Shown: positions 8,849 through 20,457, numbered from the stretch's first letter. The stretch is 64,000 nucleotides of DNA from Homalodisca vitripennis (GCF_021130785.1 NC_060214.1:41585001-41649000), one strand, 5' to 3'. The notes: generated by a model from the sequence alone, not told the origin. Numbers and translations: made by a program.

Positions 8849-10668
8849 TGAACGCTTTAAGAAGGAAAGACGCAAAGTTCGTTTGGGGTGAAGATCAAGA
8901 ACGTGCTTTTCAACTGCTTAGGGAGGCCATTATCCAACCTCCTGTGCTGCGAATACCGGACTTTAGTAGGCCCTTCATCTTGCAGACTGACTCCTCATCC
9001 TGTGCTGTAGGAGCTGTGCTTTCTCAAGAGTTCGACGGCGCTCGGCAACCTATAGCTTTTGCATCTAGGACTTTGACCCTTCAGGAAAAGAAATCTTCTA
9101 TTTATGAGCTGGAGTGTCTGGCGGTCGTTTTCGGCATGGATAAGTTTCGGAGGTTCCTAGAGCATTCCGAATTTCTGCTGGAAACTGACAATCAAGCTCT
9201 TTCCTGGCTAATGGCCCATCCTCGACAACTCGGGAAGATTGGTCGCTGGGTTGTCAAAATTGCGGCCTTTAAATTCAGGGTGCAGCACATTTGCGGCACC
9301 CAAAACGTCGTCGCCGATGCTCTTTCTAGAATGTATCATCTACCCAGCGATCCTGTTGATTCTCAAGCACCGTTGTGTGGGACTGTGCTGTTGGATTTCC
9401 CTGCTGCCTATGAGAGTTTTGGTTCTCACCAACTTCAAGACCCCGAGTTGTCAAACATCATTGGCGAGCTACAGGAGGGAGAAGCCCACTCTCCTTACTT
9501 CTTGTCCAAGGGTGTCCTCTGCTGTCGTGCCCGACGCGGAGGTGGTCCCAAGATTGTTCTGCCGAGTGCCCTCATACCGATGGTCTTTTCCTATTTTCAT
9601 GTTTCTCCCCTGGGCGGTCATTTAGGGATTCACAAGACCATCGCTAAAATCAGATATAAGTTCATCTGGAAGAGTATGGACAGAGACATTGCTGGTAGAG
9701 TACGAGCTTGTCATCTTTGCTCGGTCAGTAAACCAGCACAAAATACCAAATTAGGACTTCTTTCCTCCGAGTTGGCGGAGCGGCCTCTCGAAAAAGTATT
9801 CATTGACTATGTGGGGCCCTTTCCCCGTAGCAAGTCAGGGAACACCTCCCTGCTTGTCGCTGTGGATGCTTTCTCTAAGTTTTGCTGGTTGATTCCTCTT
9901 AGGAGTGCCACGGCGTCGCTCACCGTCAAGGCACTCAAGTCCCGCCTTCTACAGAATTTTGGAGTGCCCGCCACCGTCGTCTCAGATAACGGCACACAAT
10001 TCGTGTCGAGGGAGTTTCATCGCTTCTGTTTTGGGCATGGAATCAAACATGTTACGACATCTCCTTACTACCCCCAGCCTTCTCATGCTGAGCGGTTCAA
10101 CCACAATCTCAGAGCCGCTCTCATCGCTTATCACGCTGAGAAACAAACTACCTGGGATGAAAACCTGAGCTGGCTTCAGTTAGCCTTCAATTCTGCTCTT
10201 CACGAAAGTCATGATTCCACGCCTTTTCAGGTCATGTTTAGTCGTCCTCCTTCTGATCCCTGGTCTAATCTCTGGAGTCTGGATAGTCTTCTACCAGTGC
10301 CTGGTACTCCCAATGTGAGTGACACTTGGGAGGCAGTCAGGGTTAAGCTCCTACAGTCTAGGGAAAGGGTGAGGAGAAAATTCAATAAGGGACGTATTGC
10401 TATCCCCTTCCAGGTGGGGGGTCTTGTCTTTTGTAAGGCCCATCCGGCCAGTTCGGCCGTGGATAAACGGGCAGCCAAACTTTGCTATCGGTGGACAGGT
10501 CCCCACCGGATTCTTCGTTTTCTCTCCCCAGTTACTGCTGAGTTGGTTGATCCCGTATCGGGGAGGTTGTGGCGGCAGGCCCACGTTTCTCATCTGAAGG
10601 CCTTCCGTGGTGATACCTCTGGTCATGCTCTGGATACTGGTGCGGCTGCGGGGGAGTCCGGGGACTGA
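8847..10668 (+). CDS. pol: Gypsy pol, RNase H and integrase
   Basis: This is an open frame of about 600 codons in pol, now out of frame with RT. RNase H shows FILQTDSSSCAVGAVLSQ, YELECLAV and LETDNQAL, giving the expected D, E and D residues. The integrase N-terminal zinc-binding region has GGHLGIHKT and CHLC. The catalytic core has FIDYVGPF, VSDNGTQF and SHAERFNHNL, so the DD(35)E-type triad is intact. The C-terminal region reads YRWTGPHRI and HVSHLKAF, the GPY/F-type module common in gypsy elements; I see no chromodomain. The listed start is where homology resumes after the frameshift, not an initiation codon. The stop is TGA at 10,666. Confidence 0.85.
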
Positions 10669-10888
10669 TCACCCCTGGTTTTCTCTGTAGTGTCGTTTTA
10701 CTCTCTTTCTCTTTTCTTCTTTCTCCAAGAGAGGCGCCTCTCAACTTTTCAGGAGGATCGTGTTTTGTCTGCCTCCTGCTCAGGACTTCGTTTCCTGTTA
10801 GGGTTCTCGACTTCCCGTATCCTGTACCAGAGCTTGTTGGTTCTTCTTTCAGTGGGGGAGAGGTTTTGTTTGGGGTTGCACCCTTTTT

Positions 10889-10901
10889 AGTGGGGGAGGT
10901 T
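10889..10901 (+). other. Candidate polypurine tract and 3' LTR start
   Basis: AGTGGGGGAGG followed by TTGAGCC lies about 220 bp after the pol stop. Ty3/gypsy elements prime plus-strand DNA at such a purine run, and LTRs usually begin with TG. Similar G-runs at about 10,852 and 10,972 are alternatives. Confidence 0.4.
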
Positions 10902-12042
10902 GAGCCGGGGCTCAGTTTGGACAATTTATTTTTGTGTCTTATTTTTCCCACCTCGGCCACTCTTGTCAGTCGGTGGGGGAGTCACTCCGTCTAGTATTGA
11001 TTTTCTGCTTGGTTGGACTGATTGGTCGAGGTCAGCTTATTGCCCTTGACTAGTTTACCGACCAGCTGTTCACCGGCACCGGCACCGGCTACTGTTCGGA
11101 GCAGTCAGACACGTTCGGAGAAGCTACTGTGTTTTCTGGCTGTTCTCTGCTCGTTCCGTTTCCCCATGGCTGGCTAACTCCACTATTTTCGGCAGGTAAT
11201 TGTCTCTCTCACCCTCTTAACTTTATTTTGTTGGCGGGTTTTTCTCTCCCACCCAGACACATATTTTCTTAGCTTAGTAAATAGTAGTTTATATATTATT
11301 TTGTAACTTGTATTCCTCGTGTACGTTGTTCGTGTCGCAAAGTGTTCCTTCCTGTCTACCGTACGTTCAAAATTGTTAATTTATTAACTATGCCAGTTAA
11401 GTTTATACTTTCGCTCTTGTGCTTTCTAACTGATCCGTTCGGCCAACGGAAATTATTTTTCCGTGTACACACTTTGTCTTTATTTAGTGTAAGCGAGACG
11501 GTACAGACTTTGCAAATTTTTGTTACCTCGTGTTTTGTGTTGCGTGCAAAATTGGGTGGCAACATTCATGATTTCAATTTTATTATTTAATTATTGGCTT
11601 TATAGTAGCGTGAACGGAGTATAATTTAATTATTGTTATTTGGGAAATAATGTATTGTTATTATTTGTAAATTACATAATTATTATTACATTACAATTAA
11701 TATTATATAATGATTAAATACAGTGATTTATTGTTACAAGTAAATGTTACCAAACTGAATAATTTAGTATGGCTGTTCTAGCCTAGAAATAAATGTTTAA
11801 GTATTTGAAAATTTGTTTTGTACATAATATTTAATATTGTCACCAAGTAGTGTATTTTATAATACTGGGTGTCTTGAGTTATTTTTAGGAAATAGTCTTT
11901 GATACTTAAAAGGTACTGTTAGTTACTGATGGTTATTTTTAGTTGTTAAATTTAAATATTTTATATATACATTGTGGCACACATAATTAAGTTTTTATTA
12001 TTTCTCAGGTTGCAATAACATTTTTCTAAATATCTACTGGTT
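10901..12042 (+). other. Possible gypsy 3' LTR region and AT-rich flank
   Basis: The first 400 bases are GC-richer than the flanks and contain three CACCGG copies at about 11,071-11,088 and several CpG-rich words. From about 11,570 the sequence becomes strongly AT-rich. This fits an LTR followed by flank, but no second LTR exists in the window to prove the boundary. An open frame of 82 codons (11,342-11,590) contains a hydrophobic MPVKFILSLLCFL start at 11,390, but nothing links it to a gene. Confidence 0.35.
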
Positions 12043-12243
12043 ATGATGGGATTCTATAGGGTCCCCGTGAGTGCCGTCAGCGGGACTGGTGCGGCGAGTC
12101 TGCCCAATGAAACCACTGAAACCAAAACTGAATGCCTCGCGCCCTGCCAGCGCTCCTGTACCGGCATCCAACCGGAGTGTATGTGTTCATATTCATTTCA
12201 TCTGGAACAAGGTTGGATCCAAAATGTTTTTTTACTTTTCTAA
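12043..12243 (+). other. Short frame with a TIL-like cysteine pattern
   Basis: The frame reads PNETTETKTEC, then LAPCQRSC and TGIQPEC. The spacing C-x3-C-x3-C-x6-C after a PNE motif resembles the first half of trypsin-inhibitor-like (TIL) domains, which are small disulphide-rich protease inhibitors. The expected cysteine before PNE appears only in the neighbouring frame (VCP), so one base may have been gained or lost. GAGT|GTATGT at 12,174-12,183 could be a splice donor, and TTCTATAG|GG at 12,058 an acceptor. The second half of the domain is not seen nearby. It may be a lone exon, a pseudogene piece or chance. Confidence 0.3.
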
Positions 12244-13015
12244 TACTGAACTTGCGAGGATTGGGGTGCAGCGAGCGCTGCCAGATATTATATCTGGAGG
12301 AGGGCCAGTGTTAAGACTAGTGTGTATTTAGTTTAGTGACATGATCTGAAGGGGAGGATTTCATCTTTAATTCGGATTCGTGGAGGCAACTAAGCCCACG
12401 CCTCCATCGAAAATCGGCTTTAAATATATTTTTTTTTATTTTTTGGCTACAAACCTGAAACCAAATTACTTTTTAAAAATAGTGGGGGCCTAGAAATTCT
12501 ATAACCTTTTCCCTCCCCTCAGTTCATAAACATTTACCAGTTAAAGATAATTTTTCCTACATGCCGTACCTGAAATTGTTTATTTATATATCAAATTTCT
12601 ATATTATATTATATTATTTATTTATTATGCTATTATTTCTATTTATTATGTTATTGTCTATATTGGAATTTTATCTATTGTTATTTAGTTTGTAAGTTAC
12701 GCGGTGCACCGTGGTGCTACAGTTAATTGTATTTTGCATGGAAAGATGTTGCCATCTACCTAATAATTATAAATCTTGTACTCGAAATCTTGTCTCGCTT
12801 TTTGTCTCTTCCCACTAGTGGCATGTGATTGTTTTTTTCCTTGCTTTGCTCCGAGTTTGGGAGGGGCGCGCTTCCGAGACCTCCTGTCTATTTTTGCTCA
12901 CTCGGGACAAAGGCTAACTCAAAATTGATGTCGGAAGTATAGCTCAAACCAGTAGGGCTCATACAAAAACTAAACCTATGAAATTGCGTGCGAAGTCGCA
13001 GGTAACTGGTATTAC
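12244..13015 (+). repeat. Unclassified GC-richer repeat-like sequence
   Basis: Two GC-richer patches (12,245-12,415 and 12,820-13,005) flank an AT-rich stretch. The right patch ends in ATTGCGTGCGAAGTCGCAGG, a tail I associate with interspersed repeats in arthropods, although the family cannot be named from sequence alone. No coding content is recognised. It may belong to the gypsy 3' flank or to an unrelated element. Confidence 0.35.
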
Positions 13016-14516
13016 ATTATTGAAATAAACAACCATATCAGTTAATCGTTTTGAATTGATACAGGTCTAATCAACAGCGTTTTAATATTTTTATTTATAT
13101 AAGAATACAACACATTACGTATTAAATCACAGTTAGTTACACAATATTATCAAGTATTCTGTACTTATGTATTGGCTTACACAATTATAATATATAGTAC
13201 GTTTCACTCAATATAAGATTGAATGATGTAATCCATTTGACAGAGAAATCGAATGCTTTAATTCAGAAAGGTATTTGAATAAAACATGAAACTCCAGCCT
13301 CAAGAGACTAAACTTGCTTCCTGTGGAGGAAGCTTGAAGCAGGATATGATGTTTTGCTACATACATTAGTTAAATCATTAAATTGATTCTAAATGCATTT
13401 AATAATTTGAGCTGTAAGGTGAAATTGTTGACCAATATCATTGGTATATTGGTATTATATTAGTTTATTAGTTAAACGGTCTTTTATGTTTTTAACACGT
13501 TGACTGTAGTGGACGCTTCTCTTGCCTACTCAGGCGGTCCTAAAGTCGGTACATGATTAGTGTTGCAGTGAAGGTGTTATAATAGTTAATATAGGCAGTT
13601 TGCTTAATATAATATCATTAGTTTGATCTTATTACTCAATTTAAAATAATCTACAGAGAAATGTTAGTAAGAAAATTAGTAATATTACCCTTGCTTTTCT
13701 ATTTGTAATATTATTGTTTTTTAAAGACTTATCGCATAGAATTTGATGAAGAAAATAATTTTTTTCAGCATTATAGCATATATTTGTTAGAAAATTTGTT
13801 ACGACTTGAAATATGGATTTATGAATTTCTCAAAATATAAGAATTAAGTTCTTTAGAATATTAGTCTTTTTTATACTTTCAATTTCTGTTACTGTATATT
13901 CACGTTTTAAGTTGTTTTTGTTCGTTTATGTATACAACCTGGTTTTAAACAATGTATTCTATTGTATATTATCCTAATTCATGTAGGTCTTTGATTACGA
14001 CTATGTGATGTTTTATTAAAAATCATGTGTAAGAGATAGAATGTATAAGTAAGGAGTATGCTATGTTTCTTAAAAGGCTTATGTTGCTAATTTGGGCTAA
14101 AAATATCGTACCGAGAAACATATATACAAACAGGCGTGTAAATAATAATGGAACACGAATTAAAACTAAAAATTGTTTACTTGCCAAAATTCGAAATTAA
14201 AAATAGTAGGAAAATAAGTAATTGGGTATTATGTATTAAATATTAATGTTAAGATGTAGTAAAGTAAATAGAACGCGCGATGGAGCGGTAATAGGAGTGT
14301 ATAGAAACAAACGAATTTCATTTACATCAAGAAACTGAATAGTAATCTCAATCAGAACGGTGCATTAAAGTTCAACTGTTAAAAGATAAATCCTGATTAG
14401 TAAAGGCTTTAGCTTTATAAACGTAACGTTGAAAGGTATTCAAATGAACAGATCCGCGCTGTCAATTTCAGTTTACTGAGCGAATTACGTGGTTTGTCAG
14501 ATGACGTGATTGAGAC
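13016..14516. other. AT-rich noncoding DNA
   Basis: No open frame or motif of note, apart from a dispersed repeat copy at 13,262-13,430. Confidence 0.6.
13262..13430 (+). repeat. Dispersed repeat, partner of 43,402-43,590
   Basis: TTTGAATAAAACA, then a stretch with AACTTG and GGAAGCTTGA.GTCAG-like words, then GTTTTGC and an ATGCATTT, recur in the same order at 43,410-43,560. This marks two diverged copies of one element. Confidence 0.5.
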
Positions 14517-16283
14517 GTACGTCGTATACCAACTGTACTGTCGTATACCAACTGTAATGTAGTATACCAACTGTACTGTCGTATACTAACTGTACTGTCG
14601 TATACCAACTGTACTGTCGTATACCAACTGTACTGTCGTATACCAACTGTACTGTCGTATACCAACTGTAATGTAGTATACCAACTGTACTGTCGTATAC
14701 CAACTGTACTGTCGTATACCAACTGTACTGTAGTATACCAACTGTACTTTCGTATACCAACTGTACTGTCGTATACCAACTGTACTGTCGTATACCAACT
14801 GTACTGTCGTATACCAACTGTAATGTAGTATACCAACTGTACTGTCGTATACCAACTGTACTGTCGTATACCAACTGTACTGTCGTATACCAACTGTGCT
14901 GTCGTATACCAACTGTACTGTCGTATACCAACTGTGCTGTCGTATACCAACTGTACTGTCGTATACCAACTGTAATGTAGTATAACCAAATGTACTGTAG
15001 TATACCAACTGTACTGTCGTATACCAACTGTGCTGTCGTATACCAACTGTAATGTAGTATACCAACTGTACTGTCGTATACCAACTGTACTGTCGTATAC
15101 CAACTGTACTGTAGTATACCAACTGTACTGTCGTATACCAACTGTACTGTCGTATACCAACTGTGCTGTCGTATACCAACTGTACTGTCGTATACCAACT
15201 GTAATGTAGTATACCAACTGTACTGTAGTATACCAACTGTACTGTCGTATACCAACTGTACTGTCGTATACAAACTGTACTGTCGTATACCAACTGTAAT
15301 GTAGTATACCAACTGTACTGTAGTATACCAACTGTACTGTAGTATACCAACTATACTGTCGTATACCAACTGTACTGTATTATACCAACTGTACTGTCGT
15401 ATACCAACTGTACTGTCGTATACCAACTGTACTGTCGTATACCAACTGTACTGTCGTATACCAACTGTAATGTAGTATACCAACTGTACTGTCGTATACA
15501 AACTGTACTGTCGTATACCAACTGTAATGTAGTATACCAACTGTACTGTAGTATACCAACTGTACTGTAGTATACCAACTATACTGTAGTATACCAACTG
15601 TACTGTATTATACCAACTGTACTGTCGTATACCAACTGTACTGTCGTATACCAACTGTACTGTCGTATACCAACTGTACTGTCGTATACCAACTGTAATG
15701 TAGTATACCAACTGTACTGTCGTATACAAACTGTACTGTCGTATACCAACTGTAATGTAGTATACCAACTGTACTGTAGTATACCAACTGTACTGTAGTA
15801 TACCAACTATACTGTCGTATACCAACTGTACTGTATTATACCAACTGTACTGTCGTATACCAACTGTACTGTCGTATACCAACTGTACTGTCGTATACCA
15901 ACTGTACTGTCGTATACCAACTGTAATGTAGTATACCAACTGTACTGTCGTATACAAACTGTACTGTCGTATACCAACTGTAATGTAGTATACCAACTGT
16001 ACTGTAGTATACCAACTGTACTGTAGTATACCAACTATACTGTCGTATACCAACTGTACTGTATTATACCAACTGTACTGTCGTATACCAACTGTACTGT
16101 CGTATACCAACTGTACTGTCGTATACCAACTGTACTGTCGTATACCAACTGTACTGTCGTATACCAACTGTAATGTAGTATACCAACTGTACTGTCGTAT
16201 ACAAACTGTACTGTCGTATACCAACTGTAATGTAGTATACCAACTGTACTGTAGTATACCAACTGTACTGTAGTATACCAACT
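14517..16283 (+). repeat. 19-bp minisatellite, about 92 units
   Basis: The unit is GTATACCAACTGTACTGTC. It repeats without interruption apart from one single-base insertion near 14,983. Variants cluster at a few positions: TGTACTGTC alternates with TGTAATGTA as a linked change, and CCAACT with CAAACT. The long minus-strand open frames (594, 287 and 254 codons) lie wholly in this array. They all spell the same 19-residue repeat because 19 is not divisible by three and the unit lacks stops. They are therefore a by-product of the repeat, not genes. Confidence 0.97.
15351..16281 (+). repeat. Higher-order repeat: 228-bp (12-mer) tandem copies
   Basis: The rare variant CTATACTGT recurs at 15,351, 15,579, 15,807 and 16,035, exactly 228 bp apart. 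Between these points the order of monomer variants is the same (TATTATACC, TATACAAACTG and TAATGTAG at fixed places). The last copy holds one extra monomer (247 bp). Part of the same pattern is visible before 15,351, from about 15,240. The conceptual translations of the first three copies are identical. Confidence 0.95.
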
Positions 16284-17499
16284 CGTTACCACAACTTATT
16301 TATTATTTATTGTAATGTGTGTATACATCAATAGCTATTTAGATAAGGTTTTAATAATTCTATATGCATTTACACTGGTAATAAAATATCGAGATTTAGT
16401 AAATAAATCATTTTGCATTACTTTACGTTGAATTGACTACAATAGTTTGTTAAAAAATACAATTAAAACAAAATTTTGAAGTTTTTGTGGTTTCTAAAAA
16501 TGGAAAATAATTTTAATAGATCCATATATCGTAGTACGTATGTTTCTAACATATGATATAAAGCTTACTGATAGGAAGCTATTTCTCATAAGGTGCGTGT
16601 GGTAACGATCTAGCCGAGTGATGGGATAATACATTTCCTTGCATTACATTATAGTACCAAATGATCATGACCCCGACCACGCTGCGATGTAGTGAGTAGT
16701 AATAGGCACGCTCATTTATCAAAGAGTATTAAAGGTTTTATAATAAACCTTATCAAAATATAGTAAAGTAAAGAGATAATTTAATATACGATAACGTTTT
16801 ATAGCACTGCATACTATTATAGATCAAGTGGTTTTGGCGGAAATAAGAAGTGGTAAACGGATTGTGCATACGATTATAGAAGTGAGTTATAGACCATATT
16901 TTACTTACTTTACGTTATAGCTTTTTAAGTCTCGTATAAGAGACTTGAGAGGTAGGTATCCATAGAGTCTACCTTTATTAAACATGTTCTATCGTGACGT
17001 TGTCCGTCAGTATTACGATAAGTTTTGATAGAAAGGTCTTAGAGATTTGAAACGTGGTAGGCTACACGTATTGCTTTAATTTCAGGGGGGGATGTTATTT
17101 ATTTTTGGTAAAAATATAAACAAATAAGATCTAATTGTTTAATATAGAATTCAAATACGAGTGGCAACCATGATAGCAACGAAAAACTCAGATTTTCTGA
17201 GAAAAAAACATTTTAGTGCAAATTCTAAGTTTGCAGCCACAAAACAAAAATCATTAATTTAAACTAGTAGTTGAAAAATTTACTTCTACTCAAAACTATC
17301 ATCAATGTTTTAATTAAAAGCTAAATTCAATAAAAAGATATAATATAACAGCTACATTTAATTGTTGTACATTTGAATAAGATATTATATTGCAATTATT
17401 TATATATATATAAATTGAATGTATGTGTCACTAAAAGAATCAATTTATTTAACATTAATAATAAATAACACACTTGTAAATGTTAATTGAGGAAATGAA

Positions 17500-17760
17500 G
17501 TTCTTTTGCGCGGTAGGAGGATCAAGTTATCCTTAAATCCACTTTAGTTGTGAACATCGCTATGACAATGAAGAAAAGAAAAGCACCGTGAGACGGTAAG
17601 AACAGATCAAAGAAAGATTTTCTCCTGAATTTCGATTACTGCTGATAGTCTTGATTGGTTTGCTTTGGTGATACAAAAACTCTCTTGATTAAAGTATCGT
17701 ACGTTTATTTGATGTTAAGAACAAATTTATTTTCAAATTTACTACGTCTGCTACACTCTT
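17500..17760 (+). repeat. Dispersed repeat family, copy 1
   Basis: It shares GAACATCGCTAT, ACGGTAAGAACAGATCAAAG, TCGATTACTGCTGAT and TCTTGATTGG with the reverse complement of 20,860-21,090, in the same order. Both copies also share TTTATTTTCAAATTTA toward the right end. There is no coding content. Confidence 0.6.
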
Positions 17761-19614
17761 TGCCTGTAAAAAAATTACTCCATTGAGATTCTATATTGTC
17801 ACGCAAAATTCGAAATGTCAATTTCGTTCAATAATATTATATTTACTAAAATAGATATATGTGCTATACCATCTACTATTAACGGAAATCCTATTTTTTT
17901 ATATCTAAATGCATTTTTTTAGTGAATGTGATCTTTAAATCATTTTCATATCACCAGTTCGATAACTTGATAAGCCTAGAACCCTGATAGACCACCACCG
18001 GCCACCAGACCACAGATGTGGGAGAATTTCAAAAGTCTAGAAGATTTAAGAATTTGTCCTTGACCTCCCATACGGTAGACGTTTATAGATTCACGTATAT
18101 TCAATAAACGTCTACTATTCAATTTCTAAATATATTTCTGACGTCATCGGTTTACATTCAAAGGTTTTATAAGCATACAGATCACCAGAGGTGGACTTTT
18201 CTTGGTTTTCAGAGCTTGAAATTCCATATAATGAAGATGATCTCGGATACCGGTAGTGAATATGGATTTTTTATTAATGCAATGAAAGAGAATCAAGGTA
18301 CAAACTTACGTATGTGTATAAATAATTAGAGAATACTGTTGAAGATTATACGTAGTTATACGTGTTACTTTTGTCAAACAATCCTGACCTTGATGGGGTT
18401 AAGTTAGATAGGCAAAAAAATATATTTTTAGGGAGAGATTTATTTACCCGTCCAAAATTTTAAATATATATTTTCTAATACTTTACATATCAAATTAGTA
18501 GAAATTAATGTTTATATATTTTAAAGTAAACAGAGTGAGAAATTTACTTCTCTTTAGTTTATAAACGGTTTGTTGGTCCACAATGTACAATAATTTAAAG
18601 AATACATGATTAGATATGCGCTAGTGAAGCCCATTACTGAAAATGGTTGGAATAGTTGTATATCTGTATTTCAGGTCGAATTTCGAAAGAAACTTCATTT
18701 CTTTTTAAGCAACAACGACTTCAATGGTAATGCAAGTAGAATAATTTCTTGTTTTATTTTCTCTTAAGTAATCCGTAATTATATTGATATGTACAATAGC
18801 ATAAGTAAATATTACTCAAGATCTCCTGTGGTAAAGTGATTAACACATTTCACTTCTCTGTTTGTGTTTCAGTACACTTACTGAACCACTATAACAACTT
18901 TATAGCGATTTCGATGAATTGTGATCCAAACATCAAGACTATTCAGAAGCGTTACAAGTGTAGTGTTTTAAAAGGGCTATGTAATATTTCAACGCTGGCT
19001 TATCATACATTTGATAATATTATTAAACTCACGTATGGTCTGTAGGCTAGTAATGGCTAGAGTACACTCTGTCCAGAGATAGATTGATCTTTGAAGTAAT
19101 GCAGAACCTCACCTTGCACGCTCACACACGCATACTCACAGCCTGAATAGTGAAGTTACGCTGATCATTCATTGAATGTACTCTCAATGTGAACTGAGTA
19201 TTTTATTAATTGTTAAATATATTTCGTAATTCAGTTAAACTATCTTTTTAATACACAATCATTATACAAATGTGGTAAGGGTGCAAATTGGGTTGCAAAA
19301 AACTACATAATAATATTTAAAGTTATAGCTCAATAGTACATCTATTTCAGATTTCTTTAATAATTATCATTTAAACAATGGGTTGGTTTAGGCTTATTAG
19401 ACAAGTATCGAGTTAAGAAGTGGTGGTACCATTTGGCAATTATTTTAAAATTACTATTAAAATAAAACAATTTTCTTGTCGATAATAACAAATAACATTA
19501 ACATTAATTTATTATTAAAATTAAAGCACTACTATCATGATTGACCATTACTGAAGCAGATAATGTAGAATGTACGATAATGAATGTAACATAATGCCAA
19601 TACTCTTTCGTGTG

Positions 19615-19720
19615 ATCAGTAGGAAATCAGGGGAAAATCCATCCCTTAAAAGCAGACCGCCAAAGGGCTAAATCAGGATTTGGCTTAAGGTGTCGCTTAT
19701 CCTTTGCATTGAAGTTCCTG
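19615..19720 (+). repeat. Dispersed repeat, partner of 30,085-30,215
   Basis: GGGGAAAATCCATCCCTTAA, AAAGGGCTAA and GGCTTAAGG are found in the same order on the minus strand at 30,085-30,215. Words like CCATCCCTTAAGAG recur at 19,901, so a further fragment may lie there. Confidence 0.55.
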
Positions 19721-20304
19721 CTGATTGTCTATCCCATAGAATAAGTGTCGCCTGTAATCACATTAACTCAAGTTGAAGATAACTAAAGTAATGATTTCTT
19801 AAGTTCAGTTTAATTAACTATCAAATACTTTCAAACGGAAATAATAGAACGGTTTCTATTCATGTATTATTTTTTACAACATTGCTTAAGTAATAATTAA
19901 GTCCATCCCTTAAGAGAACATCGACTCTAGCTTTTTTTCATTTAATAATAAGAATCTGTACTTCTAGAAAAATCCTGATTCCTTCACAATCCTTCCATCC
20001 TTAAAAGCAAACAAATAATATACTTGTGGCTTTTAAATATGTATTATTGATTCAACAGTGGCTAACGATATTTTTTGTTGCTTACATTAAATGTATCTGG
20101 ACTGATTAGTTAATGGAAATAATTAACTTATCTTACCTTCTTACAAATTATAATTTCATACCACAGTGTATAAGTATATATACTGATAAATCAGTATGAA
20201 ATTATATATATATATATATGTGCATACGTCTATAATATTTATAACTTTATTTTATTAGTAACCTTTATGAAGCGATAGTGGCTTCCCCAACTGCCCATCC
20301 ATCC

Positions 20305-20457
20305 ATGGACACCGAGTCAACTCCAAGGGATCCCGATGGAGGCTTCAACGTCAGACGTATTTACGTGAGACTGAAGTCGTTGAGTGAAAATTCTTTTATT
20401 TATACGGTTAACCCTTCCAAAGTCGTCTGTCTCTTTTATTTTAATTCTCGATTATGA
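20305..20457 (+). other. Candidate small ORF or exon, 50 codons
   Basis: ATG at 20,305 (ccatccATGG) opens MDTESTPRDPDGGFNVRRIY and runs to TGA at 20,455. The first 100 bases are much GC-richer than the surroundings and contain several CpG. This hints at a coding exon or the edge of a repeat. A GTGAGA at 20,365 could be a donor. I recognise no domain. It may equally be an unclassified repeat. Confidence 0.2.

Larger units (their letters stand above)
7080..10900 (+). mobile_element. Ty3/gypsy LTR retrotransposon, 5'-truncated
   Basis: Gag zinc knuckle, retropepsin, RT, RNase H and integrase occur in the order protease-RT-RNase H-integrase, which defines Ty3/gypsy. There is no 5' LTR, primer-binding site or N-terminal gag, because the left edge is a direct join to a mariner fragment. 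A purine run at 10,889-10,899 is a candidate polypurine tract, so a 3' LTR may begin near 10,901. With no 5' LTR to compare, the right end cannot be fixed. One in-frame stop and one frameshift show that the copy is dead, though the rest of the coding sequence is well preserved and so it is probably not very old. Confidence 0.85.

Noticed and set aside
10532..10960. 142-codon minus-strand frame overlapping the end of gypsy pol
   Set aside because: It is an antisense shadow of the integrase C-terminus and the GC-rich downstream region, with no motif of its own.
14517..16283. CRISPR-like array
   Set aside because: There are no unique spacers; the 19-bp unit is directly tandem and the sequence is eukaryotic.
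14468..16292. Long minus-strand open frames (up to 594 codons) as a repetitive protein gene
   Set aside because: They are produced by a stop-free 19-bp tandem repeat and appear identically in all three minus frames; there is no separate start region, signal peptide or non-repeat domain.
18836..19045. 69-codon plus-strand frame as a gene
   Set aside because: AT-driven composition, no motif, and no supporting splice or promoter context.
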